Part shown: positions 35,870 through 45,433 of the stretch, piece after piece
How the letters are laid out: each line of letters starts with the position of its first letter
Numbering within the stretch: the first letter of the stretch is position 1
NCBI RefSeq assembly: GCF_015710575.1
Contig: NZ_CP065373.1
Span: 2,232,001 to 2,296,000, forward strand
Source: Mycolicibacterium mengxianglii
GTDB taxonomy: Bacteria; Actinomycetota; Actinomycetes; Mycobacteriales; Mycobacteriaceae
Direction: 5' to 3'
Length of the DNA stretch: 64,000 nucleotides
Position numbers and translations under genes: made by a program
Notes under the pieces: generated by a model
The model's database searches: none
Told to the model about the DNA's origin: nothing
What the model saw: the letters and a program-made list of their open reading frames with translations, nothing else

Positions 35870-36721
35870 TTACCTGGGTGTGGTTGTGCCGACGGTTCGT
35901 TCGATGAAGGTTGTGGCCACGGTGCGCAGGGGGATGTTGGTGTTCTGGCTTTGTGTGCGGAGCCGGTCGAAGGCCTCGTCGGCGTCAATGCCATGGATCA
36001 GCATGAGCATGCCCTTGGCTTGTTCGATGGGGCCGCGGTTGGTCAGAGCACGCTGAATGCTCTCGGCGACATCACGGGCCGATTTGAAGCGGGCGAAGTC
36101 CGCGATGGTCCGGGAGACCGTGGCGGTGAGCAGGTCGAGGATTTCGGCGTCGACGCTGTCGAACGCTGATCGGGTGTGCCCGTAAAGGTTGAATGAGCCC
36201 AGGGGCTGGCCCGCAGCGTGCAGGGGTGCTGCCAGAAAGCTGTGAATCCCTTCAGCGGCGGCCGCTGCGGCGAACCGTGGCCAACGCTCTGCGGCGTCTG
36301 CAGAGTCCACCCGAACGACAGTGCCGGTTCGAGCGGCCTCCAAGCACGGGCCGTCGTCGGCGTCGTATTGTTCGCTGTCCACCCGTAGGGTGCGTCGGTC
36401 GGTGTGTACCGCGGTGTAGGTACGCCCGCCGAAGTCGATGGTGACCCCGGTGCTGTCGGCGCCCTTGATGACCTCGTGGGCAATCTCGGCCACCCGCTGC
36501 AGCAGGGTCAACAGGTCGTCCTCGTCGTTGATGCTGCGCCCAGCGGTCACCAGCATCTGCCCGAGCATGGTCGGTGAAAGTTTGTCCTGAACTGCGCCGG
36601 CGATCACGACGTCGGCTGCCTCACCGGCACTGGCATCGCCAGCAGCGGCGGCCACCACGGAGTTATCGGTGCGCGGGTCGCCGTGATCCATTAGAGCTCC
36701 CAGTTTTACGACATCGGGCAA
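35870..36721 (-). CDS. GAF-ANTAR regulatory protein
   Basis: 283-aa sensor/antiterminator. A GAF domain occupies about residues 60-205 (core RVAEIAHEVIKGADSTGVTI, DGPCLEAARTGTVVRVDSAD, SFLAAPLHAAGQPLGSFNLY). A C-terminal ANTAR domain follows, with the typical ALTNRGPIEQAKGMLMLIHG, then IDADEAFDRLRTQSQNTNIP. ANTAR domains bind paired RNA hairpins to prevent termination. An ATG 30 nt downstream (MDHGDPRT) is an alternative start. No histidine kinase is nearby. A strong inverted repeat lies 65 nt upstream (36786-36821). RNA targets are unknown. Confidence 0.9.
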   Translation of the reverse strand: MPDVVKLGALMDHGDPRTDNSVVAAAAGDASAGEAADVVIAGAVQDKLSPTMLGQMLVTAGRSINDEDDLLTLLQRVAEIAHEVIKGADSTGVTIDFGGRTYTAVHTDRRTLRVDSEQYDADDGPCLEAARTGTVVRVDSADAAERWPRFAAAAAAEGIHSFLAAPLHAAGQPLGSFNLYGHTRSAFDSVDAEILDLLTATVSRTIADFARFKSARDVAESIQRALTNRGPIEQAKGMLMLIHGIDADEAFDRLRTQSQNTNIPLRTVATTFIERTVGTTTPR

Positions 36722-36785
36722 TGGCCGCCTCGAAAAGGGCGCCGTGACATCACTGTATAAGGCAGCCCGGTGTCGTTGTTACCGA

Positions 36786-36821
36786 TTCCTTGAGCCCACG
36801 CGTGCGTATGGGCTCAAGGAA
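36786..36821. repeat. Perfect 13-bp inverted repeat with 10-nt loop
   Basis: TTCCTTGAGCCCA, loop CGCGTGCGTA, then the exact reverse complement. It lies 65 nt upstream of the GAF-ANTAR start. There is no following T-run on either strand, so it is not a standard intrinsic terminator. It could be an operator or a 5'-UTR hairpin. Confidence 0.5.
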
Positions 36822-37501
36822 CGCCCGGAGCAAGGTGAATGCAAGCCATTGGTTGAGGTAGCCGGACCAGGGTATGCCCACGTTACGGAGTTGTGGGCGG
36901 CCGGCCGCCCAGGACCCTGAGGCCCCGGTGGTTCAAAAGGAGTAGCTACCGGGACCGAATATGGGGCTCCGTCGATGCCCATATCTTCGGCTGCGAGCAC
37001 AACTCGTTGATGCCGTGAGCAACACAACTATCTCGTTTCTGATACGCCCTCTTCGAAACCCTCGCTCACCAGATCCACCATGCCACCGACAGGCTTTGCC
37101 GGAACCGCTACCGCGACGCCGAAATCCTGCTCGGCGTTCCCGTGTCGGGCTGCCGCGCCCCGCGCTCCTGCGAGACATCATGATCGAGGGCGGAAGCGGC
37201 GTTGAAGGCCTCTCTGCTGGAGCCCTACTGGCGCGACCGCTATCCCTTGCTCGAATTGGGTTAGCCGGTCGCCAAACGGTTGGGCCGAAACGGCCTTGAC
37301 GAGTGCGGCGCGACGCTCGGTGAATGGCCGCCGGCTGTGGTCGCCGTCGCGAGGGCGAGTAGATCGAACGCTATGAAGACGCCGGGACGACGTCGACGCA
37401 TACGTCATCGCCCCGGACGCGGGCGCTGATGTGGGCCGCGCTCGTCATCCGGCGTTCCTGTAGACACGCCTCGTTCACAGCACTTTCCAGCTTCTCCGCC
37501 T

Positions 37502-37565
37502 TGCGTCGCACACATCGAGCGAGGATGATGTGTTGCGTAGCACGCATCGCGTTGCGTAATACGCA
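37502..37565. promoter_or_regulatory. Tandem TGCGT-N3-ACGCA inverted repeats upstream of the betaine operon
   Basis: Two perfect copies, TGCGT-AGC-ACGCA at 37534-37546 and TGCGT-AAT-ACGCA at 37553-37565, are centred 19 bp apart. An imperfect third copy lies at 37502-37514 (TGCGT-CGC-ACACA). The nearest ends 45 nt before the ATG at 37611. The IclR regulator at the end of the operon is the likely binder, by inference; IclR proteins commonly use such short repeated palindromes. Confidence 0.62.
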
Positions 37566-37610
37566 CCTCGATAGTCATAGCCTTTCCTCCGGTTCGAAAG
37601 TGGTCGAGGC

Positions 37611-40055
37611 ATGCCCAAGGTCGTCGTGATCGGTGCAGGCATTGTCGGCACCTCGCTGGCCGACGAACTGACCGCACGCGGGTGGACCGACGTCACCGTC
37701 GTCGACCGCGGGCCCCTGTTCGCCACCGGCGGGTCCACCTCGCACGCTCCCGGGCTGGTATTCCAGACCAACGCGTCCAAGACCATGACCGCGTTCGCCA
37801 AGTACACCGTCGAGAAATTCAACGCGCTCGAGCACCCGGACGGGTGGGCTTTCAACCCGGTCGGCGGCCTTGAGGTCGCGACGACGCCCGAGCGCCTCGC
37901 CGATCTGCACCGCAAGGCGGGCTGGGCTCAGTCCTGGGGTGTCGAGGGGCGTCTGCTGACCCCGGCCGAATGCGTATCGCTTCATCCACTGGTCGATCAC
38001 GACCGCATTCTCGGCGGCTTCCACACCCCGGCCGACGGCCTCGCCAAAGCGGTCCGTGCCGCGGAGGCCCAGGCCCGCCGCGCCGAAGCCAGGGGCGCCA
38101 CCTTCCGGCCCCACACCGAGGTGCTCGGCATCGTCGAGGACGGTCGTCGTGTCGTCGGCGTGCGCACGGCCGACGGTGTCATCGACGCCGACATCGTGGT
38201 GTGCGCCGCAGGGTTCTGGGGTGCGCAGTTCGCCCGCCAGGTGGGCCTTGTCCTACCGCTCGTGCCGATGGCGCATCAGTACGCCCGCACCGGGCAGATC
38301 GCCGACCTGGTCGGGCGCAACACCGATCTCGCCGAGGCCGGCCTGCCGATCCTGCGGCATCAGGACCAGGACCTGTATTTCCGTGAGCACGTCGACCGCC
38401 TCGGCATCGGCTCGTACAGCCACAAGCCGATGCCGGTGGATATGGCCACGCTGATGGCCGACACCGCAGGCGAACCGATGCCGTCGATGATGCCGTTCAC
38501 CGAGGAAGACTTCGCACCCGCGTGGCGCGCGGCGGCCGACCTGCTTCCCGCGCTGAAGGATTCGAAGGTCGAAGAAGCCTTCAACGGCATCTTCTCGTTC
38601 ACGCCGGACGGGATGTCGATCATGGGCGAGCACCGTGAGCTCGCAGGTTTCTGGGTGGCCGAGGCCGTATGGGTCACCCATTCGGCCGGTGTGGCGAGGG
38701 CGACCGCCGAGTGGATCATCGACGGCGCACCGTCGATCGACACCCACGAATGCGACCTGTACCGCTTCGAAGACATCGCGCGCAGTCCGAATTTCATCAT
38801 GCAGACCAGTTCGCAGGCGTTCGTCGAGGTCTACGATGTCATCCACCCGCACCAATACCGCACTGCGCTCCGTGGTCTGCGAACCAGCCCGTTTCACGCG
38901 CGCCAGACCGAACTCGGCGCTCACTTCTACGAGGGCGGCGGCTGGGAACGGCCGGCCTGGTTCGAGTCGAATGCCGCACTGGCAGAACAGCTTTTCGACG
39001 ACGTTCTGACGGCCCCCCGCCGAGACTCCTGGGCGTCGAAGTTCTGGTCACCCATCTCGGTGGCCGAGGCGCACTGGACCCGTGAGCATGTCGCCATGTA
39101 CGACATGACGCCGCTGACCCGCTACGAGGTCGCTGGTCCCGGGGCGGCCGCATTCCTGCAGCGCATGACAACCAACAACGTCGACAAGAGCGTCGGGTCA
39201 GTCACCTACACCCTGCTGCTCGACCACACCGGTGGTGTGCGAAGCGATCTCACCGTCGCCCGGCTTGCACCGGACACCTTCCAGGTCGGCGCGAACTCGC
39301 CGATGGATTTCGACTGGCTGTCCCGTCATAAGCCGGACGACGTGGTGCTCCGTGACATCACGGGCGGCACCTGCTGCCTCGGGGTGTGGGGACCGTCGGC
39401 GCGCGACGTGCTCGCGCCGCGCTGTCCCGACGACCTGTCCCACGAGGCGTTCAAGTACTTCCGGGCGATCCACACCTACCTCGACGCGATCCCGGTCACG
39501 ATGATGCGGGTCTCCTACGTCGGCGAACTCGGCTGGGAGATCTACGCCAGCGCCGAGTACGGCTCGGCACTGTGGGATCTGGTGGCCGAAGCCGGTACAC
39601 CGCACGGCATCATCCCGGCGGGACGGATTGCATTCAACAGTCTGCGCATCGAAAAGGGATACCGCAGTTGGGGAACCGATATGACCGCTGAGCATCACCC
39701 CGCCGCCGCAGGCATCGACTTCGCGGTGCGGCTGGCCAAGGACACCGACTTCATCGGTAAACAGGCTCTGCTGCAGGCGAAGCCGCCGGCTTCGGTATTG
39801 CGCAGCATCGTCTTCGACGACGCCGACGCGGCCGTGCTCGGCAAAGAGCCGGTGTTCGTGGACGGCGTCTGTGCCGGCTATGTCACCAGCGCCGGATACT
39901 CGGCGACCGTCGGCCGCACCATCGCCTACGCCTGGCTGCCCTCACCGGTGGCTGTCGGCGATGTCGTCAGCGTGGACTACCGCGGTGCCCCCTACACCGC
40001 CACCGTGCACGCCGAGCCGGTGGTCGATCCCGAGATGACCCGGATCAGGAGGTGA
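37611..40055 (+). CDS. dmg: Dimethylglycine oxidase (FAD and folate domains)
   Basis: 814-aa two-domain enzyme oxidising N,N-dimethylglycine to sarcosine, with the methyl group passed to tetrahydrofolate. The N-terminal half (about 1-430) is a DAO-type FAD domain with [20 protein letters not shown] and [10 protein letters not shown]. His45 there is at the place of the covalent FAD histidine of Arthrobacter DMGO. The C-terminal half (about 430-814) is a GcvT-like folate domain ([33 protein letters not shown]). Length and segment order match the actinobacterial enzyme closely. It opens the operon; sarcosine oxidase begins 4 nt after its stop. It is the fourth step of choline breakdown. Confidence 0.9.
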   Translation: MPKVVVIGAGIVGTSLADELTARGWTDVTVVDRGPLFATGGSTSHAPGLVFQTNASKTMTAFAKYTVEKFNALEHPDGWAFNPVGGLEVATTPERLADLHRKAGWAQSWGVEGRLLTPAECVSLHPLVDHDRILGGFHTPADGLAKAVRAAEAQARRAEARGATFRPHTEVLGIVEDGRRVVGVRTADGVIDADIVVCAAGFWGAQFARQVGLVLPLVPMAHQYARTGQIADLVGRNTDLAEAGLPILRHQDQDLYFREHVDRLGIGSYSHKPMPVDMATLMADTAGEPMPSMMPFTEEDFAPAWRAAADLLPALKDSKVEEAFNGIFSFTPDGMSIMGEHRELAGFWVAEAVWVTHSAGVARATAEWIIDGAPSIDTHECDLYRFEDIARSPNFIMQTSSQAFVEVYDVIHPHQYRTALRGLRTSPFHARQTELGAHFYEGGGWERPAWFESNAALAEQLFDDVLTAPRRDSWASKFWSPISVAEAHWTREHVAMYDMTPLTRYEVAGPGAAAFLQRMTTNNVDKSVGSVTYTLLLDHTGGVRSDLTVARLAPDTFQVGANSPMDFDWLSRHKPDDVVLRDITGGTCCLGVWGPSARDVLAPRCPDDLSHEAFKYFRAIHTYLDAIPVTMMRVSYVGELGWEIYASAEYGSALWDLVAEAGTPHGIIPAGRIAFNSLRIEKGYRSWGTDMTAEHHPAAAGIDFAVRLAKDTDFIGKQALLQAKPPASVLRSIVFDDADAAVLGKEPVFVDGVCAGYVTSAGYSATVGRTIAYAWLPSPVAVGDVVSVDYRGAPYTATVHAEPVVDPEMTRIRR

Positions 40056-40059
40056 GGCA

Positions 40060-41193
40060 ATGAGTTACGACGTCATCGTGATCGGGCTCGGCGGGATGGG
40101 CAGCGCGGCGGCCTATCACCTGGCCGCGCGCGGCCAGCGCGTGTTGGGACTGGAGAAGTTCACCCCGGCGCACGACAAGGGGTCGAGTCACGGCGGCTCC
40201 CGCATCATCCGGCAGTCCTATTTCGAAGACCCGGCGTACGTGCCGCTGCTGCTGCGTGCCTATGAGTTGTGGGACGATCTGGCTGTCGACAGCGGGCGGG
40301 ACGTGTACCGCATGACCGGTGGACTGTTCATCGGGCAGCCGGACTCACTCACAGTCGCAGGGAGCCTGCGGGCGAGCCAGGTCTGGGATCTGCCGCACGA
40401 CGTTCTCGACGAGAACGAGATCCGATCGCGTTTCCCGAATTTCACCCCGAAGCCGGGCGACATCGCGCTCTTCGAGGCAAAGGCCGGGTTCGCCAGACCC
40501 GAGCTGACCGTGCAGGCACACCTGGACCTTGCCGAGAAGGCCGGGGCCACACTGCAGTTCGGTGCGGAGGTGCTGGAGTGGTCGGAGACCTCCGGTGGGG
40601 TCAGCGTACGCACGGATAACGGCACCTACACCGCAGGCCAGGTGGTCATCTGCCCCGGTGCGTGGGCCCCGCAGCTGCTCGCCGGCTTCGGTATCCCGAT
40701 CACCGTCGAACGTCAGGTGTTGTACTGGCTCGACCCCGTCGGCGGTACGGAACCGTTCGTCGACCAACCGATCTTCATCGACGAGGACGCGTCCGGGATG
40801 CAGATCTACGGTTTCCCCGCCATCGACGGCCCGCGGGGCGGCGTCAAGGTCGCGTTTTTCCGCAAGGGTGTGGAGTGCACGCCCGAGACCATCGACCGTG
40901 CGGTGCACGAGTACGAGATCCGTGAAATGCGGGACAGCATCGCCGAACTCGTGCCCGCCCTCGACGGCCCGTGCCTGGCGACGGCGACCTGCATGTACTC
41001 CAACACCCCCGACCAGCATTTCGTGATCTGCAGGCATCCCGACAGCACGAACGTGACTGTGGCATGCGGCTTTTCGGGTCACGGCTTCAAGTTCGTCCCC
41101 GTGGTGGGGGAGATCCTCGCCGACCTGGCCACCTCCGGTGCGACGGCGCACCCGATCTCGCTGTTCGACCCCCGCCGATTGGTGACGACATGA
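40060..41193 (+). CDS. soxA: Monomeric sarcosine oxidase
   Basis: 377-aa flavoenzyme oxidising sarcosine to glycine, formaldehyde and hydrogen peroxide. The FAD motif is [34 protein letters not shown] matches the substrate/flavin loop of monomeric sarcosine oxidases. Cys311 in [15 protein letters not shown] aligns with the cysteine that binds FAD covalently in MSOX. N-methyltryptophan oxidase and similar amine oxidases share these traits, but the dimethylglycine oxidase next door favours sarcosine. Its stop overlaps the Rieske gene start (ATGA). It is the last step of the pathway. No catalase is visible nearby to remove the peroxide. Confidence 0.87.
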   Translation: MSYDVIVIGLGGMGSAAAYHLAARGQRVLGLEKFTPAHDKGSSHGGSRIIRQSYFEDPAYVPLLLRAYELWDDLAVDSGRDVYRMTGGLFIGQPDSLTVAGSLRASQVWDLPHDVLDENEIRSRFPNFTPKPGDIALFEAKAGFARPELTVQAHLDLAEKAGATLQFGAEVLEWSETSGGVSVRTDNGTYTAGQVVICPGAWAPQLLAGFGIPITVERQVLYWLDPVGGTEPFVDQPIFIDEDASGMQIYGFPAIDGPRGGVKVAFFRKGVECTPETIDRAVHEYEIREMRDSIAELVPALDGPCLATATCMYSNTPDQHFVICRHPDSTNVTVACGFSGHGFKFVPVVGEILADLATSGATAHPISLFDPRRLVTT

Positions 41194-42341
41194 CCGGAAA
41201 TGTCCCACCCGTTGCGCCGCCCTCAGCCCTGCGGGCCACCCTCGGAGGGAAGTACTACGCCGATCCGGAGGTGTTCGCCGCGGAGCAGGAACGCATCTTC
41301 GAGAACATGTGGTTCTGCGCCGTGCGGTCGTCGGACCTCGCGCTGCCCGGGAAGTTCAAGAAGGTTCAGGTCGGCCGCGAGAGCGTGCTGCTGGTTCGCG
41401 GCCGCGACGGGCTGCTCCGGGCCTTCCTGAACGTGTGCAGACACCGCGGCGCCCAGTTGTGCACGGAGTCCGAAGGGGAAGTCAAGCGCACACTGCGCTG
41501 CCCGTACCACTCCTGGACCTACGGGTTGGACGGCAAGCTGGTGGCGGCCCCCAACATCGGGACGTTGACCGACGGCGCCGGCGCACCGATCGACAGGTAC
41601 CGGTACGGCCTCGTGCCGGTGGCGCTGACCGAGTGGCTCGGTTACGCGTGGGTGTGCCTGTCCGACACTCCGCCGCCGTTCGAGGACGTGATGGCCGAGG
41701 CGACGAAGACGCTGGGGGACGCCGACGCCATCAACCGGTACGGCATCGGCGGCCTGGACGTGGGTCACCGGGTGGTCTACGACGTCGCGGCGAACTGGAA
41801 GCTGATCGTCGAGAACTTCATGGAGTGCTACCACTGCAGCTCGATCCATCCAGAACTGGTCGATGTGCTCCCGGAGTTCGCGCGTGGAGTGGCGGCGCAG
41901 GCCAACATCGGACTCGGCGCGGAATTCGGCTCCGAGGTCGCCGGTTTCACGGTGGACGGCGGTGCGGGCTTCGACCGGCTGCCGGGGATCACCGACGAAC
42001 AGGACCGGCGCTACTTTGCTATCACGGCGAAGCCGACGGTGTTCATCAACCTGGTGCCCGACCACGTCATCTTCCATCGCATGTATCCCATCGCGGTAAA
42101 TCGCACGGTGGTCGAATGCGATTGGCTCTACGCCGGTGATGTCATCGGCTCCGACCGGGACATGTCCCGCTCCGTCGAGTTGTTCCACCGGGTCAATGTG
42201 CAGGATTTCGGGGCGTGCGAACGCACGCAGCCCGCTATGTCGTCACGGGCCTACCGGGACGGCGGCGTGCTCGTTCCCGCCGAACACCACCTCGCGGAGT
42301 TCCATGACTGGGTAGTGTCCCGCCTGTCGGTAGCGGTTTAG
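41190..42341 (+). CDS. Rieske non-heme iron oxygenase, probable glycine betaine demethylase
   Basis: 383-aa Rieske oxygenase alpha subunit. The [2Fe-2S] ligands are in [11 protein letters not shown] and [12 protein letters not shown]. The mononuclear iron site is [15 protein letters not shown] (Glu-x2-His-x4-His pattern). Relatives include choline monooxygenase and glycine betaine monooxygenase (GbcA). With a GMC choline dehydrogenase and an aldehyde dehydrogenase already present, demethylation of glycine betaine to dimethylglycine is the missing step and the best assignment. No ferredoxin reductase partner (GbcB) is found in the window, so electrons must come from elsewhere. The ATG overlaps the sarcosine oxidase stop. 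Confidence 0.83.
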   Translation: MTGNVPPVAPPSALRATLGGKYYADPEVFAAEQERIFENMWFCAVRSSDLALPGKFKKVQVGRESVLLVRGRDGLLRAFLNVCRHRGAQLCTESEGEVKRTLRCPYHSWTYGLDGKLVAAPNIGTLTDGAGAPIDRYRYGLVPVALTEWLGYAWVCLSDTPPPFEDVMAEATKTLGDADAINRYGIGGLDVGHRVVYDVAANWKLIVENFMECYHCSSIHPELVDVLPEFARGVAAQANIGLGAEFGSEVAGFTVDGGAGFDRLPGITDEQDRRYFAITAKPTVFINLVPDHVIFHRMYPIAVNRTVVECDWLYAGDVIGSDRDMSRSVELFHRVNVQDFGACERTQPAMSSRAYRDGGVLVPAEHHLAEFHDWVVSRLSVAV

Positions 42342-42365
42342 ACGACGCGAAGGGGCTCCAGCAGC

Positions 42366-43856
42366 ATGGACGGCGAACCCGATCTCTATATCGGCGGTAC
42401 CTGGCGGCATGCCTCCGACGGTGGCACCCGAGACATCATCAACCCCGCCAACGGCGGTATCGCCGCGGTGGTCGACGAGGCGACGCCTGACGACGCGCGG
42501 GCGGCCGTCGCGGCGGCCAGGGCGGCATTCGACGACGGTGCGTGGCGCGCGACCCCTGTCACGGAGCGGGCGGCGCTACTGGACCGGATCGCCGATCTGC
42601 TACAGCGCGACAAAGACGCGCTGGCAAGACTGGAGACCATCGACACCGGCAAGACGCTGGCGGAAAGCCTGATCGACATCGACGATGTCACTTCGGTTTT
42701 CCGTTACTACGCGAAACTTGTCGGTACCCAGACCGACCGGGTAGTCGATGTCGGTGACCCCACGGTGATCAGCCGGGTGGTGCGGGAGCCGATCGGCGTG
42801 TGCGTGTTGATCGCCCCGTGGAACTATCCGCTGCTGCAGATGTCGTGGAAGGTGGCACCTGCGCTCGCGGCAGGTTGCACGATGGTCGCCAAGCCGAGCG
42901 AGGTCACCCCGCTGAGCACCATCGCCTTCGCGCATCTGCTCGACGAGACCGGGTTTCCGTCCGGTGTGGTGAACCTCGTCCAGGGCAGCGGTGCGACGCT
43001 GGGTGCGGCGCTGACCGACAACCCGGACGTCGACTTCATCTCATTCACCGGCGGCCTGGCCACCGGCCGCGCGATCGCCAAGACCGCCGCCGAGCACGTC
43101 ACCAAGGTGGCACTGGAGCTTGGCGGCAAGAATCCGCACATCGTGTTCGCAGATGTCGCCGAGTCAGGCGATTTCGACGCAGCCGTCGACCACGTCCTGA
43201 CCGGTGTCTTCCTACACTCGGGGCAGGTCTGCTCCGCCGGCACCCGGTTGATCATCGAAGACTCCATCGCCGATGATTTCGTCGCCGCGGTGGCTGCGCG
43301 CGCCGCCACGATCACCATGGGTGACGGGCTCGACCCCGCCAGTGAAACCGGACCACTGGTCTCCGAGCAACACCGGGACAAGGTCGAAAGTTATGTCCAG
43401 CTGGGCATCTCCGAGGGCGCGAAGCTTGTCGCCGGCGGCGCCAGGCCGAGCGCTCCGGCGCTGGCTGACGGATACTTCTACCTACCCACGATCTTCGACC
43501 GGTGCGACCGGTCGATGCGCATCGTCACCGAGGAGACCTTTGGTCCGATCCTGACGGTCGAGCGGTTCACCAGCGAGGCCGAGGCGATTGCCCTCGGCAA
43601 CGACACGGAATACGGTCTGGCTGCCGGTGTTCGGACTTCGGATGCGGCGCGAGGCGAACGTGTGGTGCGGGCATTGCGGCACGGCACGGTGTGGCTCAAC
43701 GATTTCGGCTACTACACCGCATCGGCGGAGTGGGGCGGTTTCGGAAAGTCGGGCAACGGTCGCGAGCTCGGTCCCACTGGTCTCGCGGAATACCAAGAGC
43801 TCAAACATATCTGGCATAACACTGCTCCCACCGCCGCGGGCTGGTTCAAGGGATAG
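42366..43856 (+). CDS. betB: Betaine-aldehyde dehydrogenase
   Basis: 496-aa NAD(P)-dependent aldehyde dehydrogenase. The nucleotide region has VCVLIAPWNYPLLQMSWKVA and FTGGLATGRAI. The general base Glu is in VALELGGKNP and the catalytic Cys in LHSGQVCSAGTRLI, a form typical of BetB. It would oxidise betaine aldehyde to glycine betaine, step two. It starts 24 nt after the Rieske gene and ends 11 nt before the permease. ALDH substrate range is broad; the choice rests on the operon. Confidence 0.87.
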   Translation: MDGEPDLYIGGTWRHASDGGTRDIINPANGGIAAVVDEATPDDARAAVAAARAAFDDGAWRATPVTERAALLDRIADLLQRDKDALARLETIDTGKTLAESLIDIDDVTSVFRYYAKLVGTQTDRVVDVGDPTVISRVVREPIGVCVLIAPWNYPLLQMSWKVAPALAAGCTMVAKPSEVTPLSTIAFAHLLDETGFPSGVVNLVQGSGATLGAALTDNPDVDFISFTGGLATGRAIAKTAAEHVTKVALELGGKNPHIVFADVAESGDFDAAVDHVLTGVFLHSGQVCSAGTRLIIEDSIADDFVAAVAARAATITMGDGLDPASETGPLVSEQHRDKVESYVQLGISEGAKLVAGGARPSAPALADGYFYLPTIFDRCDRSMRIVTEETFGPILTVERFTSEAEAIALGNDTEYGLAAGVRTSDAARGERVVRALRHGTVWLNDFGYYTASAEWGGFGKSGNGRELGPTGLAEYQELKHIWHNTAPTAAGWFKG

Positions 43857-43867
43857 GACAGCAGCAC

Positions 43868-45433
43868 ATGGTCATCAAGCAGCCTTCTGGGGCGAGCGGA
43901 GCGACGGGGAATGGTTCAGCCGACAGCGGCATGGAGGACTTCGGCTACAAGGAGTCACTGGACCGCAGCATCGGCAAGTTCGCCAGCTTCGCCGCCGGGG
44001 TCAGCTACATCTCGATTCTCACCGGCACCTTCCAGCTCTTCTACTTCGGTTTCGGCACGGCAGGTCCGGCTTACCTGTGGTCGTGGCCGATCGTGTTCGT
44101 CGGGCAGATGGCCGTGGCGCTGTGCTTCATGGAGTTGGCCGCCAAATACCCTGTCGCCGGGTCGGTTTACAACTGGAGCAAGAAGCTCGCCAGCAGGTTG
44201 GTCGGCTGGATGTCGGGCTGGCTGATGTTGACGGCGTCCATCGTGACCATCTCGGCGGTGGCGCTGGCCTACCAGTTGAACCTGCCCCGGCTGTGGAGCG
44301 GATTCCAGATCATCGGCGACGGCAGCGGCGAGTACGACTACGCCGCCAATGCCGTGCTTCTCGGCACCGTGCTGATCGCATTCACCACGCTGATCAACGC
44401 GCTCGGCGTCAAACTGATGTCCAGGATCAACAGCGCTGGTGTGTTCATCGAACTCATCGCTGCCGTGTTGATCGTCGTGCTGCTCGCTGTCAATGTCAAA
44501 CGCGGCCCGGACATCTTCTTCTCCACCAACGGTTACGGAGCCGGCGAGAGCGGCGGCTTCCTCGGTGCGTTCCTGATCGCTTCGTTGGCCTCGGGTTATG
44601 TGATGTACGGCTTCGACACCGCCAGCTCGCTGGGCGAGGAAACAGTGGAACCTCGCCGCACCGCGCCCAAGGCCATCGCCCGCGCGATTCTGGCGTCGTT
44701 CGTCATCGGCGGTGGCATCCTCGTCTTCGCGGTGATGGCGGCTCCGAATCTGGAGGACCCGGCACTGGGCGAGAGCACGGGCGGACTGCAGTACCTCGTC
44801 GAGCAGGTGATGTGGGGACCACTCGGCACGGTCTTCCTGATCTGCATCGTGATAGCGGTGACGGTGTGCACGCTCGCGGTGCACACCGCTGCGATTCGGC
44901 TGACGTTCGCGATGGCCCGCGACAACGCGCTGCCGTTCGGCGAGAAGCTGGCCACTGTCAATCCGAAGACGCAGACGCCGATCGTTCCGGCCATCACTAT
45001 CGGCATACTGGCGGTGATCATCCTGGTCGTCAACATCAGCCAGCCGAAGATCTTCACGGTGCTGACCTCGATCGCGATCATCATGATCTACCTCGCCTAC
45101 CTGATGGTGACCGGCCCGCTGCTCAAGAAGCGCTTGCAGGGCCAGTGGCCGCCGGCGGATCTCAAAGAGGGCGGCTACTTCACGATGGGCAAGTGGGGGA
45201 TGCCGGTCAACATCGTCGCGGTGACCTGGGGCATCGGCATGGCGCTGAACCTGGCCTGGCCGCGGGCCGCGGTCTATGGCGATGGCTGGTACTACGAGTG
45301 GGGTGCCTTCATCTACATCGGCGTAATCCTCGGTGCGGGCCTGCTGTGGTATTTCGTCAAGGGCCGCAACCACATCGGCACTCTGAAGTCGCACGCCGCC
45401 GAGACGAAAGCCGCAGCGGGTACGGATGGCTGA
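43868..45433 (+). CDS. APC-superfamily amino acid/amine permease
   Basis: 521-aa integral membrane protein with about 12 hydrophobic segments. The first helix region KFASFAAGVSYISILTGTFQ and the later MYGFDTASSLGEETVEPRR match the APC consensus (conserved Glu-Glu/Thr after helix 6). It is likely the uptake system for the substrate of this operon, such as choline, betaine or a related amine. This is unusual because BCCT or ABC systems are more common for these compounds. It ends 8 nt into the choline dehydrogenase gene. Confidence 0.87.
   Translation: MVIKQPSGASGATGNGSADSGMEDFGYKESLDRSIGKFASFAAGVSYISILTGTFQLFYFGFGTAGPAYLWSWPIVFVGQMAVALCFMELAAKYPVAGSVYNWSKKLASRLVGWMSGWLMLTASIVTISAVALAYQLNLPRLWSGFQIIGDGSGEYDYAANAVLLGTVLIAFTTLINALGVKLMSRINSAGVFIELIAAVLIVVLLAVNVKRGPDIFFSTNGYGAGESGGFLGAFLIASLASGYVMYGFDTASSLGEETVEPRRTAPKAIARAILASFVIGGGILVFAVMAAPNLEDPALGESTGGLQYLVEQVMWGPLGTVFLICIVIAVTVCTLAVHTAAIRLTFAMARDNALPFGEKLATVNPKTQTPIVPAITIGILAVIILVVNISQPKIFTVLTSIAIIMIYLAYLMVTGPLLKKRLQGQWPPADLKEGGYFTMGKWGMPVNIVAVTWGIGMALNLAWPRAAVYGDGWYYEWGAFIYIGVILGAGLLWYFVKGRNHIGTLKSHAAETKAAAGTDG

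Larger units (their letters stand above)
36722..37610. other. Non-coding stretch upstream of the betaine operon
   Basis: About 890 nt without a supported gene. A plus-strand frame at 36961-37299 shows no domain. Structures present are a 13-bp inverted repeat at 36786-36821, a 16-bp palindrome GGGCGGCC/GGCCGCCC at 36895-36910, and the tandem operator-like repeats at 37502-37565. Confidence 0.45.

Noticed and set aside
36895..36910. 16-bp palindrome GGGCGGCC/GGCCGCCC
   Set aside because: Built only from G and C with a simple repeat, so it is easily expected by chance in high-GC DNA; no gene start is close.
36961..37299. Possible transposase or regulator remnant
   Set aside because: The frame shows no recognisable domain in any reading; not enough to call a remnant.
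37380..37610. Glycine riboswitch ahead of the betaine operon
   Set aside because: No tandem glycine-aptamer core was seen; the visible structure is short inverted repeats that suit a protein operator.
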